A DNA stretch of 64,000 nucleotides. It comes from Microdochium bolleyi. Taxonomy: Eukaryota > Ascomycota > Sordariomycetes > Xylariales > Microdochiaceae. The position numbers and the translations under genes were made by a program. The stretch is taken from NCBI GenBank assembly GCA_001566295.1, contig KQ964249.1, positions 2,232,001 to 2,296,000 on the forward strand. The letters are read 5' to 3'. Below the pieces are notes generated by a model. The model saw only the letters and a list, made by a program, of their open reading frames with translations, was not told the origin of the DNA and ran no database searches. Positions 10,552-21,300 of the stretch are shown here, in pieces; position 1 is the first letter of the stretch, and each line of letters begins with the position of its first letter.

Positions 10552-10893
10552 AGCTTTCACATGGGGTAGGTAATCGTTCAAGATAAGACTTCTGGCTATT
10601 TGTCCCGAGCTCCGAGCTGGTTAATGTCAATCCGGCTGCCTTGAATGTCGCATTTACAAGGTTAGACTTCAGCTTGTGTGAAGTGAAGTCACAATAGGGT
10701 ATTTACTCAAAGTAGGTGAGTAGTTGCCCAAAGCGGATGGCTTAGACTGCATTGGCCGTTCCCAAGTTACACAGATGGACCACACTTGGGTGACAATCAT
10801 TACAACTCGGATACCAATATTGTACTACACAGCCCCGTCGATTGACTGGCTCAGCACCCGCTTCTCACCCAGAAAGTCTATCTACCGTTGCGT
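10552..10893. other. Short convergent spacer
   Basis: The 3' regions of the APH-like gene and the opposing membrane-protein gene. A weak imperfect inverted repeat (GACTTCA / TGAAGTC) lies near 10667-10692. Nothing else is visible. Confidence 0.5.
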
Positions 10894-13698
10894 CTAGTCC
10901 TCCCTCGTAGCATCAAGCCTCTCCCTCACCCTCGCCACCGTCCTCCTCAGCGCCTGCGTGCTCTCCCCGAACCCCAGAGGATCGACCGCGAGCCGGACAG
11001 CCTCGAACACGAGCACCGCGAGCACCGGCGGTCCCACCGAAAGCGCAACGGCCTGGCCCAGCCAGGCCTGCACCGCCTCTGCTGGCCACACAGCCAGCGT
11101 CGCCAGCCCGGGCACCACGAACCCGGCCGTTGCGAGGACGACTTCCCTGTCACCTCTGAGGAGCGGCAGGATGATTCCCGTCGCCCAGCTGCCCACGTAG
11201 GCCCTCGTGTGCGACAGAGTGAGCCACAAGTGCATGGGGACTTTGTCCCAGTGATTCCAGAGCAGTGCCGCCAGCGCGGCCCTGCCTCCTTCTCCTCCTC
11301 CTCCTCCTCCTCCTCCAGCACCACCGAGAAGAACTCGTAGGTACGCGACAGAAATGGCCACGTACCCCGTGGCCTGCTTCGCCAGGAACTCGACTTGCAT
11401 CATCATCCAGCACAGGTACAGCATCTTGCACAGGGTATAGCACATCTCCATGATCGTGAGCGCCCGGGGCTTGCCGTACGCCAGCAGGGCCAGGGCCGTC
11501 GGGATCCTCCCCGGCGCGTCCGGGCTGAAGTGCCCGAGGTACGAAGGCATGCTGAGCGCACAGGCGCCAACAACGAACCTGCCGAGCCACATGAATGCCA
11601 GATACGGCCAGCTTAGGGTGAGATACCGGCTCACCAGCTCGATGGGCCGCGGGGAGAAGAGCGCGAGCTGGATGTTGGCCTGGGGGGACGAGTCGTAGAG
11701 TAGCTCGGCCCCGAGCCATGGGGCCAGGGCGCAGCGGACTCTGTAGAAGACGATGCCCGCCAGCAGCATCAGCGTGAAGTGACCGACCCCGTGCCGGAAC
11801 AGACCCTTCCTGAGAACGTGCCAGAAGGGGTGCATATCCCCGCTGAAGGCTCGAGCGCACCATGAGTCTGCAGCTTGCACCAGGTTTGACCTGCTAATGG
11901 CTCCGGCAGCGTAGGCCGACACCGGAAGAAATGTGCTTTTGGCAGGAGCGGGCAGGTAGATGTCCAGAAAGTCGCACTCGCTCATGAGGCCAGGGAGATT
12001 CTGAATCCCCTCCCAGGAGGAAGCCGACATTAGGCTGACGCTGCTGCTATGCCCCGACAGACCCTGACTCACTGTTCTCCCTCCCCTGCCGCCGAGGAAG
12101 CCTATGTTCTTCAGCAGCCTCGCGCAATACCACCGATATGGCGAGAGCATGTGCCACGGCCCAATGACATCAAGAGCACCGGCCACCGCGGCGGCTGCCT
12201 CTTCTGACTGCCGCGGAGCCCTTTCGTTGTCGTCCAGGCGGACACTTCCCAGCACCAGCTTCCCAGCATGGTAGAACTCGTCGTCCACGTCCGGGATTAG
12301 GAACGGATTTTCGTCGGGAGAATGCTTCGAAAGGCCCCAGAACGGGTAGTACACGAGAGACTGGACAAAATTCCCCGCATGATACAGGAGGTCCACCGTG
12401 GATCTGCCCTGCTCGTCTCGAAAGGGGAAGGCCCCGTTGTCCCCTCCGTCTCTCTTGTTGTCGTTGTTGGTGTTGTTGTTGTTGTTGTTGGCGGTGCTGA
12501 TAGCAGCAGCAGTAGCACTCAGATCCGCTACCGAAGCGGTCAACCTCCGCAGCGCCCGCACCAACTCGGCCAGCCCGTTCACCACCTGTCTCTCTGAGTT
12601 GCCGAAGATGTTGTTCCCGCCCGAGAGTACGACGTCGATCTCGAGCCTGTCCACCTTTGATCGGGGATGGGACCGTGTGGCGCCGAGAAGCACGGCGAGC
12701 TCCGCGATCCCCTTGTCCGCGAGCACGCCCTGGATGTCTGGGTGCGCGTTCTTCTCGTATATGACGTGCGCGAGCTGCAGGCGCGAGCTGATCACGGGGC
12801 GCACCGGTGGCAGAGCAGCCATGGCGCTGGCGAGGGACAGGGTACGCTGGAGCGCCCGCTGTGCTCGCTGGATCCGGAGAATTGTCGATATGTCATCGTG
12901 ATTCACATTAACGCTGCGGCTGCCCTTGGTCTGACCAGGCGGTAGTACAAGTGGTCCTGCCAATATCTCCCCGAGCTTCAGCAGCGGTCCCTGTAGATCC
13001 GTCAAGATACGCTGGACACCGACGTCGACGAGCCCGGACAACCCTGTGCCGGGCTCGAAGCACCAGCCTGACTCCTTGGCGTGCCACGGCCAATATGTCC
13101 ACGCATATCCCACGAGTCTCGAGGTTGGTTTACTCGAACTAGCAGTAGTACTATGAAGGTTGGCAAGCAGGCGTGTCGTGGCGGTACACACAGTGAGGCA
13201 CGCCATCGCGAGGTGGTTGTGTGCGTCCTTGACGTTGATGGCGAATGCCGCCGGAGAGACAACACCGCTGTCGTCGTCGTTACCATCCTCTTCCTTCTTA
13301 TCTTCTCCCTCGGCGGTGGCGTGGGACGACGTAAGGAGCCACTTGCCAAAGCCGGCTTCGGCGAAGGAGACTCGCCTTCCCCCGCCATCACCTTCAGCCT
13401 CGGCCTCGATCTTCACGAGGCCACCCAAGAAGTGCAGTAGTTTCTCCCCGGCAGCCTCGTCGTCGCACCAGTCCGGATCCGTGCAGGCACGCTCGATTTC
13501 TTCGTAGGAGGCCATGTCCGCAACGTGGATCGCGAGCCACAGCTCCGAGCACCGCAGTGGCCTCCTCGAGGTCGACAGCCACTCCAGGGCCTTCTGGACA
13601 AGCGGGAGCATCTCCGGGTCCGAGGCGTGCTGCGAGAGCGGTGGCTGCCGGCACAGCTGGCGGTAGAAGAGGTCTGGGCTGCCATCGTGGCTGGCCAT
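10894..13698 (-). CDS. STAND-like winged-helix protein with membrane C-terminus
   Basis: A single 934-codon exon. Residues about 31-212 resemble the region that follows the NTPase in fungal NACHT/STAND proteins: a helix ending LEWLSTSRRPLRCSEL, then LVKIE, RRVSFAEAGFGKWLL, the DAHNHLAMACLTVC helix and YAWTYWPWHAKESG. No P-loop or NACHT domain precedes it, and the protein starts only 30 residues before this region. The middle (about 215-635) is not recognisable and includes an Asn run and acidic inserts. From about 640 there are five to seven hydrophobic segments (near 640-656, 690-714, 744-771, 773-793, 833-846, 852-902), so the C-terminus is probably integral to a membrane. Function is unknown. 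The domain relationship is my reading of the residue pattern and is moderately sure. Confidence 0.7.
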   Translation of the reverse strand: MASHDGSPDLFYRQLCRQPPLSQHASDPEMLPLVQKALEWLSTSRRPLRCSELWLAIHVADMASYEEIERACTDPDWCDDEAAGEKLLHFLGGLVKIEAEAEGDGGGRRVSFAEAGFGKWLLTSSHATAEGEDKKEEDGNDDDSGVVSPAAFAINVKDAHNHLAMACLTVCTATTRLLANLHSTTASSSKPTSRLVGYAWTYWPWHAKESGWCFEPGTGLSGLVDVGVQRILTDLQGPLLKLGEILAGPLVLPPGQTKGSRSVNVNHDDISTILRIQRAQRALQRTLSLASAMAALPPVRPVISSRLQLAHVIYEKNAHPDIQGVLADKGIAELAVLLGATRSHPRSKVDRLEIDVVLSGGNNIFGNSERQVVNGLAELVRALRRLTASVADLSATAAAISTANNNNNNTNNDNKRDGGDNGAFPFRDEQGRSTVDLLYHAGNFVQSLVYYPFWGLSKHSPDENPFLIPDVDDEFYHAGKLVLGSVRLDDNERAPRQSEEAAAAVAGALDVIGPWHMLSPYRWYCARLLKNIGFLGGRGGRTVSQGLSGHSSSVSLMSASSWEGIQNLPGLMSECDFLDIYLPAPAKSTFLPVSAYAAGAISRSNLVQAADSWCARAFSGDMHPFWHVLRKGLFRHGVGHFTLMLLAGIVFYRVRCALAPWLGAELLYDSSPQANIQLALFSPRPIELVSRYLTLSWPYLAFMWLGRFVVGACALSMPSYLGHFSPDAPGRIPTALALLAYGKPRALTIMEMCYTLCKMLYLCWMMMQVEFLAKQATGYVAISVAYLRVLLGGAGGGGGGGGEGGRAALAALLWNHWDKVPMHLWLTLSHTRAYVGSWATGIILPLLRGDREVVLATAGFVVPGLATLAVWPAEAVQAWLGQAVALSVGPPVLAVLVFEAVRLAVDPLGFGESTQALRRTVARVRERLDATRED
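12455..12490. repeat. GTT/AAC microsatellite inside coding sequence
   Basis: GTT-rich on the + strand, encoding an Asn-rich run with Thr/Asp interruptions in the protein at 10894-13698. A second coding microsatellite (CCT/AGG) at about 11291-11316 encodes a Gly run before a late hydrophobic segment. Confidence 0.7.
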
Positions 13699-14523
13699 GG
13701 TAGGCTAGTATGTATGTATGATAGAACGAGTTCGCGTGGAGTCTTTGCTCAAGAATGAAGGTGGTGACTTTGTCATCATTCCAAGTATAAGGATGCCCGA
13801 GACAGGAAGGCGAGTCTCTCGGACCTGTGGTTATATAAGTGCGGCGAACAGCCGACAGATCCCGTCTTTACTCGCGCGTGCATGAGGCGCTGCCGGATGC
13901 CGAGACGCAGAAAGATCGTTTTGGACTGCGCAAGGCGTTTCTGCTTCCCGCTGCGAATGACATGCATGTCTGCTGCGGACACTCTATGCCTTGCCTCGTC
14001 AAGAATGCCTGCTTCCGAACAGGCTGTGTGGGTTGTTCGTGCAGGGTCGCGCAGGGCCTCCGGTTCAGCTCGCTGCCGATCAGGGCTTGGACGACAAGGG
14101 TGAGCAGGTGCCACCCACAAGGAGTTCGGCTGACTTGCGGGGGCTGGGCTTCGATTATTGAAGGTGCCTATCACACTTGCTCATCCCACAAGCCAGCTGC
14201 ACTTCCACCGTGTTTCCGGCGTCGTCTCTGCCTCGTTCTTTCATCATCGTATCGCATTGTCTAGCATACTATAGCTGCTGCAGTATAAACCAAAAGTTGG
14301 CAAGACCAGGCTCATTGACCTCCAAATCTATTCATTCCACCAACCATTTTGTATCCGATTGTTGGAGCAAGTCTTGCTTTCGTGACTTCATAAAGATCTT
14401 GACACCCCAGAACCGTGGGCAGGTCTATGTTTAGGACGTTTTCCTCTTGAACCGTCCTCGCATCATGTCTGCTCTTCATGCTTTCCCGTGCACACCATCT
14501 GGTATATCCTCCCTGTGCTTCGT
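13699..14523. other. Spacer between membrane-protein gene and hsp88
   Basis: It holds the promoter of the gene ending at 10894 and the 3' region of hsp88. Short frames on both strands have no recognisable features. No repeat or RNA gene is seen. Confidence 0.5.
13831..13838 (-). promoter_or_regulatory. Possible TATA box
   Basis: TTATATAA, a palindrome, lies about 130 bp before the start codon of the minus-strand membrane-protein gene. Position and sequence fit a TATA element, but TATA-like words are frequent and no transcript start is visible. Confidence 0.35.
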
Positions 14524-17072
14524 CTAAGCCTCCTCAGTCTCAGGCTTGGCCTCCGCATCCGTCATCTCCTCGTCCTTGTTCTCCGTCTTAGTCTCGGCGG
14601 CCTTGCGAGCCTCGGCTTCGGCCTTCTTCGCCGCGTTCTCGGCGTCGACCTTGGCCTGGACAGCCTGGCGGTCGGCCTCGACCTTTTCAAAGTATCTTTG
14701 CGAGATAGGACCAGCCATGGCGCGGATCTCATCCATCTTGGAGATGTAGACAGCCTTGGAGGCATCCTCGCCATCCTCGTACAACCAGTCCTGCAAGGTG
14801 TTAGTAACTGCAAAATCTGAGTGGTTTCTTGGACCAAGGCGGTCTCGTCACGTACCTCGGTGTCTGTCAGTTTTGACCGGAGAGCGTCCTTCTCGTCATC
14901 GCTGGCGAAGTCAGCGTACTGCTCGTCGAGCTTGTTACGCATATCGTAGATGTATGTCTCGAGCTCGTTCTTCTTCTCCTCGGTGTCGGCAACGAGCTTG
15001 TCCTCCATGACCATGGAGGACTCCTTCTCGGCCAATGTGGTCTTGGTGTTTGCGTCCATGGATGTCGTGCCGGCGACGATGGGGAGGTCGCCCTTGCGGA
15101 CCTGCTTCTTGACCTTGCGGGTCTTGGGCTTGTCGCCATCCTTCTTATCGGTGTCCATGGCCTGCGACGATTTAGTTCTCTTGAACAGCCGCTTTAAGGG
15201 CTCAAGCTTTGAACTTACATCGGGGTTCTTTTCGCCATCCTCCTTCTTCTCCTCCTTGATCTCCTCCTCGACCTCCTGGTCCTCGACGTAGTATCCAGAC
15301 TCGACGTTGAGAACTCCGTGGATGTTGACACGAGCCTTGAGCTTGCAGATCATGAACTCACTCTCGGGGTCAGCCTTGACACCCTTGACGGAGAAGCGAC
15401 CGATAAAGGGAGAGATCTTGCCGGGCAGCTCCTCGGGCTTGGCGTACTTGGCCTCGAGGTCGAAGGGCTGCTTGCGGTAGAAGGTCAGGATCTTGGTCGA
15501 GGGCAGCACGTTGCCACGGTTGAAGACAGTCAAGCTGGTGTCCTCATCGGGAATGTCGACGTCCTTCTCCCAGGCAAACTCAATGGGGTAGTTGACAATG
15601 TCCTGGACAGAGAAGTCGCGGACCTTGAAAACGGGGGACAGAATGGCGCAGCTGAAAGCGCAGCCACGGGCGACAGCCTCGTCCTGGTTGAGGGTGAAGG
15701 AGAGGGTCTTGCCGCCGAAGAAGGCCTGAATGCGCTCCTTGATGGCAGGGACACGGGTGCAGCCACCAACGAGCTCGACAACGTCAATGTCGTCGACGGT
15801 GAGCTTAGCATCGGCGAGAGCCCGCTCGAGAGGAGTAGTGACGCGGATGAGCAGGGGCTCGATCATGGCTTCGAACTCCTCACGGGTGACCATCGCGTTC
15901 ACGTCGATGTCGTTCATGAGGGACTCGATGTTCAGAGGGGCCTGCGAGTTGGCTGACAGGATTTTCTTGAGCTTCTCGGCTGCGGCGTCGACACGGACCA
16001 TGGCCTTGGGGTTGGTCTCGATGTCGATCTTGTACTTGGCCTTGAACTCCTTCTGGAAGTGCTTGACCAGGGCCAGGTTGAAGTCACGACCACCAAAGTG
16101 GCGGTCGTAGGCGGTGGACTTTACGGTCAGCTCGCCCTTCTTGAACTCGACAACGGAGCAGGTGAAGTTGCTGTGGCCGACATCGACGAAGACAACGCGG
16201 CGGGGCTGCTCCTCGGGGGCGGGCAGGTCGAGCTTGGTGATACCCCAGCCGAGAGCGGTGGCAGTGGTGTCGTTCATCAGGCGCAGGAGGTTGAGGCCGG
16301 CAATCTCGGCAGCGTCGATGAGACTCCTGCGCTGGACATCGGTGAACCAGGCAGGCACGCTGAGGACGATGTCCTTGACAGGAAGCTTCAGCTCGCTAGC
16401 TGTGGTCTGCTTGATCTTGCTCAGGAACATGGCTGTGAGCTGGGTGGCCGTGAACTTTGTCTTCTGGCCAAGGTAAGAGACCTCGGCGCCGACCTGGCCG
16501 TTGATGTCGACGAGCGGGGCCGAGACATATTGCTGCTCGATCTGGACATCGGGGTCCTTGAGGCTGCGGCCAGCGAGGCGCTTCAGGCAACCGACAGTGT
16601 TCTTGAGGTTGGAAATTTCTTGTGTCTTTGCGGGCTCGCCGAGGTAACGCGACTTGGGGCCGAATCCTACAAGCGAACTGTGGGAGGTGGAGAGACCGGT
16701 TAGTATTCTGTGCATCTGCGAAGCACCGGCAGACGCGGGTGGATTTCTAGTCGGCCAGCGGTGTATGTGACAGCAAGCACTTACGGAGTAGCTCTGTTGG
16801 AAACCTCGTTGGTGATCTACCGAGAAAAGCTCGAAGTTAGTCTCTGTCTTCGCTCTGCTTGCGTGTGCGAGAGGACGTTGTTGCTGGGCGGGCGGCTACT
16901 TACGACATCAACACCACGATTTCTCGCAACCGCGATAACGGTGTTGAGCGTTCCGAAGTCGACACCTGAGTTGCAAAGAAACAAGCAAGGTCAGCGCAAG
17001 GATCTCCCACTACTGGCGGGCTCTGGCGACAAAGCCCAAGGCGAGGCGACGGAACTTACCCACGACACTCAT
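14524..17072 (-). CDS. hsp88: Hsp110/Sse1-type chaperone (Hsp88)
   Basis: Six exons, 17072-17060, 16965-16904, 16816-16785, 16677-15219, 15161-14856 and 14790-14524, give 712 residues. The N-terminus MSVVGVDFGTLNTVIAVARN is assembled from a 13-nt first exon and short second exon. The ATPase domain shows the phosphate loops DFGTLN and DVGHSNFTCSVVEF, HFGGRDFN and ELVGGCTRVPAIKERI. The substrate domain is followed by an acidic linker and a charged helical bundle ending in an Ala/Glu-rich tail without EEVD. This matches Sse1 and Neurospora Hsp88, cytosolic nucleotide-exchange factors for Hsp70 that also hold unfolded protein. The fourth intron is 57 nt and stop-free, so its retention would add 19 residues in frame. 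Confidence 0.95.
15162..15218 (-). other. Stop-free 57-nt intron of hsp88
   Basis: Donor GTAAGT, branch AACTAAAT and acceptor CGCAG mark this as an intron. Because its length divides by three and it has no stop in frame, an unspliced message would also be translated through it, inserting 19 mostly basic residues into the acidic linker. Splicing is the likelier state. Confidence 0.7.
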
Positions 17073-18393
17073 CTTGGTGACAGCGTAATCGACAAGGGGA
17101 ATTTGGTGTTTTGCTTCGAGGTGGGGGTGGAGGGGTCACTGCTTCTGGTGAAGTTGCAGTAACACGGTGCTCGCGGTGGTTGTTGGCTAGGTGCAACAGC
17201 AGGGAGGGTCGCGGGCTCGTCAAGAACTGGAAAAGGGTCTAATAGTCGTCCACGGAGTTGGGAAAAGGGAAGACGTGACGAAGATATCTGCTTCTGGAGT
17301 TGCGGAAAGAGAGAGTCGTGGCACGGCGCTCGAGATTTGCCTGGGCCGATCCCGCCTAAGAAAAATCGGGCAGCGGTTTTTCGTGCTGGGATTGGGGATG
17401 GCAGTGCTGCGCTTGCTTCGTTGGCAGGCGCTCTCTCTCGCGCCGCGCCGCCCTCTGACTCTGTGCCCACCCCTCCAGAACCCCACTTTAGCCGCACCCC
17501 CGGGCGTCTGCGCGCACCTTCACGACCTTGCTAGAATATTCGGGCTTGTTCTTCGCCATGCTTTCCACCATCCAGGGCTGCCCGTTGTTGTTCCTGGCCG
17601 CTGCTTGGCACTGTCTTGCTGCCGAGTCTCCGGCGACTGATGCCTAGGAACGATATGTCGTACGTACAAATTACCTGACGCCGTGGACACCGCTGCATTC
17701 TGCTGTGTCCGTGACAGCTGGATTTGTCCCCGCCAAGAGGACAGAGATTTCCGCAGGTACCGACCGGTACCCCCAGGTTTTCCAAGACTGCGGCCGAATG
17801 TCGTCACAAGTGTGGAGTTCTCTTCCTGGGCCGGGGCGGACCCCCCAAGCCTTGCCATGACAACCGACTGGTGGAGGACGGGAGACGGCGACAACGACAG
17901 AAGGCTTCTTGGGAGTCGCATTCAACCCTACAAGACTTCTCTGTCGGGCCTCTCCATCTTGCATCGAATGGGCCGCTCCCTCCATGAGACTCGCTGAAAT
18001 CCCACGATATCGCCACCTATACTTATACAGGAAATGCCGAGAACATTCTGAATTGAGAGAAGAGGTACCTACCGACAGATGCAGAGTGCATGAAAATAAA
18101 CCCTGCCGCAAGAAGAGGAACACAAAATAACAAACCACATGTATGATGATCATGAAGAAGCAGAGATGTCCAAGAGTTCATGCCAAGAAAGATTTTCAGG
18201 GTCTATCGGACCACTCGTTGCAAAAACAAATTGTTCCTGTGCGTCTATACTTCTACAATACCAGATTCATAAACATAACTTTTAAAGGCTTATATGTGTT
18301 GTCCCTCAGCATGTTTTTCCATATCCCACTTGGAGACGTCTCCAGAGATCTTTGTCCTTGGCTTGCGCCGAAAATGCCGGTGGCACAGCTGCC
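17073..18393. other. hsp88 promoter and 3' region of the DDB1-like gene
   Basis: Both flanking genes are on the minus strand, so this holds the hsp88 upstream region at the left and the 3' UTR of the DDB1-like gene at the right. A heat-shock-element-like motif is listed separately. No convincing coding sequence is seen; the part from 18,100 to 18,390 is AT-rich, as expected for a 3' UTR. Confidence 0.5.
17534..17551. promoter_or_regulatory. Possible heat-shock element
   Basis: GAATATTC at 17534-17541 is a perfect inverted GAAnnTTC pair, and another TTC follows at 17549-17551, in the ten-base register expected of a gapped heat-shock element. It lies about 460 bp upstream of the hsp88 start codon. 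Hsp110 genes are normally Hsf1 targets. The motif is short and could be chance. Confidence 0.4.
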
Positions 18394-21300
18394 TTAGTAC
18401 ACCGGGCATAGATAGTACTCCAAGATTTCATAGACGAGCTCGAAATCCACAACGCCATCACCTTCATCATCATAATCGTCAGCAAGTACATCATCACGAT
18501 GGCCCTGCTGCGACTCGGATTCCATCAATTGCCTCAACAGTTGCTGCAGCCGAGCCGAGTGCTCCCTGTCGGCGACGAGCACCTCGATAGCCTGACTGTC
18601 CAGACACTGCTGCAGAATATCGCCATCCACATGCTTCATAAGCTTTCGCCCCGGCTGCGGCTCTGGGCCGTAGACGTTGAAGCCAATGGGGGGATTGCGG
18701 TAAGAGCAGGCTGCAGGCGCTGCCATCGCCAGGTTCTGGATGAACCTAAGTAGCCGCCAGGCATGCTCGTTGATGAGTGTGAAGTGATGCAGCGCTCCGT
18801 CGATGCTGATTCCCACAATGTCCGAACCGTCCTTGCCGCTTGGCAGAGAGCCGAATTTGAGTGGACGTCGGAAGGAATCCCAGGGCGCACGTGTATTCGC
18901 ACGCCCGAACTTGATGATCGATGCTCTCATTTCCGCTTGAAACAACGGAATCAATGGACTGTCCTCCTGCGACGTAGACCAAAGCCCGTGAACGCCACAG
19001 CTCCAGTCAGACAGCATTGCTACAGACTGGCGTCGTTCTTGGGCGAGGAATGAGCCAACGTCTATGACGTCCAGCGACTGTCGCGACATCTCGTCTGAGT
19101 GTAACAGCACCATGTGTTCCACCCCAAGTGCGTCATCCGTGTAATCGAGGATCATAAGAGAGTGTGCAACTGTGACCACATGAAGCTTATCCCCTTTGAC
19201 GTGCAATGACCGAGCGAGGGACGGCAGCTCGAAGCTCTTAGCCTCCTTCAACTTCTTGACAGTCGGATCGATCTTCAAGTACTGAACGACGTTGCCAAAA
19301 CAGACAAAAACGCCTTGGTCATGACTCGTGATGGCGTACACGGGCGCGCTGAACTTGCAGGCAAACTTCCGCAGTATAGGAATTCTGCGTCGGCCTGTAT
19401 CCGGTATATTGCGTGCGACGTTTTCCACCTTGACAACCAGTAGCAAGCCTTTGGAATCGCCACCTTGATCTCGTGGTTCCGTGCGGCAACCCAAGAGAAG
19501 ATGGGGCCAACTATGATGATCTTGTCGGATGTTCCAGGCATCCAAACACGTGATACGCACGGCAGGGTCCCTGGAGGCTCGAGAGCTGAGACCGTCGATC
19601 TGCTCGCACGGCCGAGCTTGTTTCCGGCTGTCGGGTCCAGACGACACGAGAGCAAGTGGTTCCGATATTTCCGCCCCTGTCTCTGGGTCGAACAAGCACA
19701 GGACAGAGCGACCTTCGCGAACTACTGCCGTGACCAGAGCGTCACAACTTGCGTCGTATCGCACCTTTGTTGGCGTACCATCAGTAGCGAATTGTCTCAT
19801 GAGTGGTTCGGGTTGCGTATGCAGCTCGCTGTACATGATCTGGGACCCTGAGACCATGATCAAATGCATCTTCTCACGGCTTTCTGATGGCCGTGATGGC
19901 AGGCGCACTACACCAGTAATTGGTATCGATGGGAAGTTGGCATCACCAACAGCTGTTGGCCAGACCCTACAAATCTGCTTGAATTGGCCGCCTGACCGAA
20001 TATGTCTAAATTTCGTCATCACAACAGGTCCCTCGTCGTTGGTGACCATTATTGCAATGGGATCTTCTGGGGGTGAGAGGCATGAGACGTGGGCCGCCGT
20101 CATACCAAACTTCTGCAGGTTGACATGGTGACTGCCAGGCTGTACGCGGATCGTCAGCACTTCACCACTTCTCGTGCCTGCCGCCACAAAGAAAGGATTG
20201 CTTTCGTGACTCAATGGGACAATTGAAGTCAACGGCTCAATTGAAGACGAGCAAAGGTTTGATTCTGTGCCGGGCAATGCATCGGCAGATACTATCATGT
20301 TCAATCAGTATGTTTTGTTGAAATGCTTCCCACGGAGATCATGACTCACAAGCCTGGAGAGGAAGGATGATCTGCGCGGCACCAAGCGACGAAGACGGTG
20401 CTACAGGGAAAAGCACCAACTGTACACGTCTGCTATGCCAAATGCCGGCAACAGCGACGAGCTCATTATCGAGCTTCACCAAGGACAAGCACGTAATCTC
20501 ATCGATCACATCGTGGGTGCTGTTGACCGTGAGATCAGCCCCTGTTGAGTGCAGTACCACCAATTTTTGCAATGAGCCAGAGCGAACAGCCAGTACTATG
20601 CTGTCCTCGTAGATGGATGCATGAGCGATACTGGCCCCGGTCTCGTTCAACAAGTCGGAAATATGTGATCGATGCCTAGTGGACCGTGAGCAAACAGAAA
20701 TTGTAAATCTGTCAGAGTTGCGCTTACCATGAGGTGTTTGCAGCCACTGTAACTGACTGTGTCGTGACTTGGATCGAGGTTTCGTCGTGCTCGATGAAAG
20801 CAAGGGTTCTCGATGCCAGATCCCAGGCAACATCGACTTCTGACAGCTCGCATGCGCTTTCGTCGCCAGATTCTGGGATCCGTAGGACTGCCGAGGAGTC
20901 CGGAAGGGCCAGTAACAAGAGTATTGAGTCGTGTGCCATAGGATGACTAGATGTCACGACGTAACACTGGCGTACGACCGTTGGGTAAGTCATCTCGAGC
21001 CCGATCCGGGCTTGCAAACCTTGGCGGAACTCTGTGATGACACCAGATCGTCCCTTTCCAGAGCACGCAAACAACCTGTCAGAGCGGATCGCGCTTTGTC
21101 GAGATCCTAATCTCAGGTCCTGAGTGCCACTTCCACCATTTTTATGCCGGTCCCAATTGTGGTCATACTGCATGACTGTCAAGTCAATCATGGGAGCCCA
21201 GTTTGGGATCTTCTTGATTGGTTGTAGTTTTGCCCTTGGCAGAATCTGCAGGTTGTCTCAGCCCCCGAGCTTGTAGCAATGTAGACACAAGTGTTTTGTT

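Noticed and set aside
15318..16703. Long plus-strand open frames (15318-15956, 16059-16703) opposite hsp88
   Set aside because: They are antisense shadows of a GC-rich conserved coding exon; the minus strand gives an uninterrupted Hsp110 protein.
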